From NCBI RefSeq assembly GCF_019857205.1, contig NZ_JAHWXO010000003.1, forward strand, positions 310,001 through 374,000: 64,000 bases of DNA. The letters run 5' to 3'. How positions within the stretch are numbered: the stretch's first letter is position 1; each line of letters begins with the position of its first letter. The notes under the pieces were generated by a model. The model saw nothing but the letters and a program-made list of their open reading frames with translations, was not told the DNA's origin and ran no database searches. This stretch comes from Qipengyuania pacifica. Lineage in GTDB: Bacteria > Pseudomonadota > Alphaproteobacteria > Sphingomonadales > Sphingomonadaceae. The position numbers were made by a program, and so were the translations under genes. Shown one piece after another: positions 62,538 to 64,000 of the stretch.

Positions 62538-64000
62538 ACGAAACTGTAGGGATCGATATCGACCGCTACGCGCACGCCTGCGGGGTGATCGACCTGTGTC
62601 AGCCACCGCCGTATGACGTGCTGTAGTTGCACACTGCGACGGGCATTGATGAGAAAACGATAGCGATAGCGCCCGCGCAGCAGGGCCATGGGGGCAGGGG
62701 CCGGTCCCAGGATCATGCAGTCCGCCACATCCGGCCGGAAAGCACCAAGGCGATTGGCCGCCTCACGCGCTTCGCCGTCGTCTTCCGACGATATGATGAT
62801 CGAGGCCCAGCGACCGAACGGCGGAGCGCCGGCCTCGCGCCGCATTTCGGTTTCGGCAGAATAGAAAGCGTCCCGGTCCCCCGCAGCGAGTGCGGCAATC
62901 ACCGGGGCTTCGGGATGGCGCGTCTGGATCAGGACTTCACCCGGCTTTGAACCGCGTCCGGCACGCCCGGCGACCTGGGCCACCTGCTGATACGTCCTTT
63001 CGCCTGCGCGCAGATCGCCGCCCTCCAGCCCCAGATCGGCATCGACGACGCCGACCAGCGTCAACTCGGGGAAATGGAACCCCTTGGTGACCAGCTGTGT
63101 ACCGACGATCACGTCGATTTCACGCGCTTCGACCGCAGCGATAAATTCTGCGGCACGGCCCGGTGAATTGAGCGTGTCCGACGTGGCCACGAATACGCGG
63201 GCCTGCGGGAGCCGTTCGGCCACCTCGTCGGCAATCCGTTCCACGCCCGGCCCGCAGGCGACGAGGCAATCGGGTTCGCCGCATTCGGTGCAGGCTTGCG
63301 GTGCAGGCGCCTCATGCCCGCAATGGTGGCAGGCCAGCCGGCGCGTGAAGCGATGCTCGACCAGCCAGGCGCTGCAATTGGGGCATTGATACCGGAAGCC
63401 GCAATTGCGGCACAAGGTCAGCGGTGCATAGCCGCGCCGGTTCAGGAACAGCAGCGATTGTTCGTCGCGTTCCAGCCTTTCCTCGATCCCGTCGACCAGC
63501 CGCTGGGCCAGCCACATGCCCTGAGGCGGCTTTTCTTCGGTCAGATCGATCAACTCGATCGCCGGCAATACCGCGCCGCCGAAACGGCTGGGTAAATCGA
63601 CCTTCTCGTAAATCCCGCTTTCCGCCATCTGAAGGCTTTCCAGCGCCGGGGTAGCGCTTGCGAGAATGACGGGCACCTTTTCGAAATGGCCGCGCATAAC
63701 CGCGACATCGCGCGCATTGTAGCGCACCCCGTCTTCCTGCTTGAAACTCGTCTCATGCGCCTCGTCGACGACGATCAGCCCGAGCTTTGCGAACGGCAGG
63801 TACAGGGCGGAGCGTGCGCCGACCACCACCTGCGCCGAGCCTTCGCAAACCGCGCGATAGGCACGCCTGCGCTCGGTCGATTTGAGTGAGGAATGCCACA
63901 GGATGGGGGCGGCGCCGAAGCGTTCTTCGAACCGGTGGAGGAAGTTCTCGGTCAAGGCGATTTCGGGCAGCAGCACCAGCACCTGCTGCCCCATGCGCAA
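62534..64000 (-). CDS. priA: Primosomal replication restart helicase PriA (5' part missing)
   Basis: The gene continues past the right edge, so the N-terminal DNA-binding domain and Walker A are missing; 488 codons are present. PriA restarts stalled replication forks. Visible: LLPEIALTENFLHRFEERFG, VVVGARSALYLPFAKLGLIVVDEAHETSFKQEDGVRYNARDVAVMRG (motifs with DEAH), ILASATPALESLQ, and the zinc-binding insert with eight cysteines (CRNCGFRYQCPNC, CHHCGHEAPAPQACTECG, the latter interrupted). FIAAVEAREIDVIVGTQLVTKGFHFPELTLVGVVDADLGL and QQVAQVAGRAGRGSKPGEVLIQT (helicase motifs V and VI) follow. Its stop overlaps the hxlR stop on the other strand. Confidence 0.96.
   Translation of the reverse strand: MRMGQQVLVLLPEIALTENFLHRFEERFGAAPILWHSSLKSTERRRAYRAVCEGSAQVVVGARSALYLPFAKLGLIVVDEAHETSFKQEDGVRYNARDVAVMRGHFEKVPVILASATPALESLQMAESGIYEKVDLPSRFGGAVLPAIELIDLTEEKPPQGMWLAQRLVDGIEERLERDEQSLLFLNRRGYAPLTLCRNCGFRYQCPNCSAWLVEHRFTRRLACHHCGHEAPAPQACTECGEPDCLVACGPGVERIADEVAERLPQARVFVATSDTLNSPGRAAEFIAAVEAREIDVIVGTQLVTKGFHFPELTLVGVVDADLGLEGGDLRAGERTYQQVAQVAGRAGRGSKPGEVLIQTRHPEAPVIAALAAGDRDAFYSAETEMRREAGAPPFGRWASIIISSEDDGEAREAANRLGAFRPDVADCMILGPAPAPMALLRGRYRYRFLINARRSVQLQHVIRRWLTQVDHPAGVRVAVDIDPYSFV

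Overview
The window reads as a chromosomal segment of an alphaproteobacterium of the order Sphingomonadales, most likely Erythrobacteraceae (Erythrobacter/Qipengyuania-like). This is inferred from gene content and protein style, not from a database search. Supporting signs are a high-GC chromosome, an HdaA homologue, DUF2794, DUF2066 and DUF2332 proteins, a short-form HisG, a very short ATP synthase epsilon subunit, an iron-sulfur photolyase-family protein, and TonB-receptor and OmpA outer-membrane proteins. I see no rRNA, tRNA, CRISPR array, insertion sequence or prophage. Coding density is very high and no gene-free stretch exceeds 300 bases. The longest are 2674-2940, 8240-8480, 49745-50015 and 59619-59873.

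Layout. 1-2673: an M28 peptidase (cut by the window edge) behind a DEAD-box RNA helicase. 2941-6842: a TonB-dependent receptor overlapping a beta-propeller phytase, apparently a phytate/organophosphate unit. 6928-10604: an ECF sigma factor, its RskA-like anti-sigma factor and a YadA-type trimeric autotransporter with 84-residue repeats. 10693-13729: TesB thioesterase, a JmjC/cupin-like protein and a FemAB/BioF2-like acyltransferase. 13855-19419: hisG-hisD-nusB-thiL and the membrane pyrophosphatase hppA. 19456-24820: DUF2332, a tightly packed bolA-GST-pirin-SDR-hydrolase run, and a J-domain protein. 24833-33764: the envelope/ribosome cluster lptD-surA-pdxA-rsmA, divergent from pepA-holC-lipoprotein-ndk. 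33823-40133: a sulfotransferase, purM-purN (PurN fused to a YjbR domain), then DUF2066-hdaA-epsC-DUF2794. 40190-47909: an SDR, gph/glmU, a small soluble PAS chemoreceptor, a prolyl oligopeptidase and a membrane glycosyltransferase. 48025-54096: the F1 ATP synthase genes atpHAG-DC, interrupted by two small lipoprotein genes in AT-richer DNA. 54304-64000: TauD-type dioxygenase, a membrane serine protease, Ada, a siderophore-interacting reductase with a Fur-like box, OmpA, the photolyase-family protein, AzoR/HxlR, and priA (cut by the window edge).

Most of the window is conserved housekeeping. The points I rate highest are: two lipoprotein genes inside the atp operon; a thiL gene whose only sensible start is CTG in a CTGA overlap with nusB; the JmjC-like/FemAB-like pair next to tesB; the PurN-YjbR fusion; the ECF/anti-sigma/autotransporter neighbourhood; and several inverted repeats at ribosome-binding or promoter positions. 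Many genes use GTG or TTG starts and 4-base stop/start overlaps, so starts were chosen from Shine-Dalgarno spacing, signal peptides and family N-termini.
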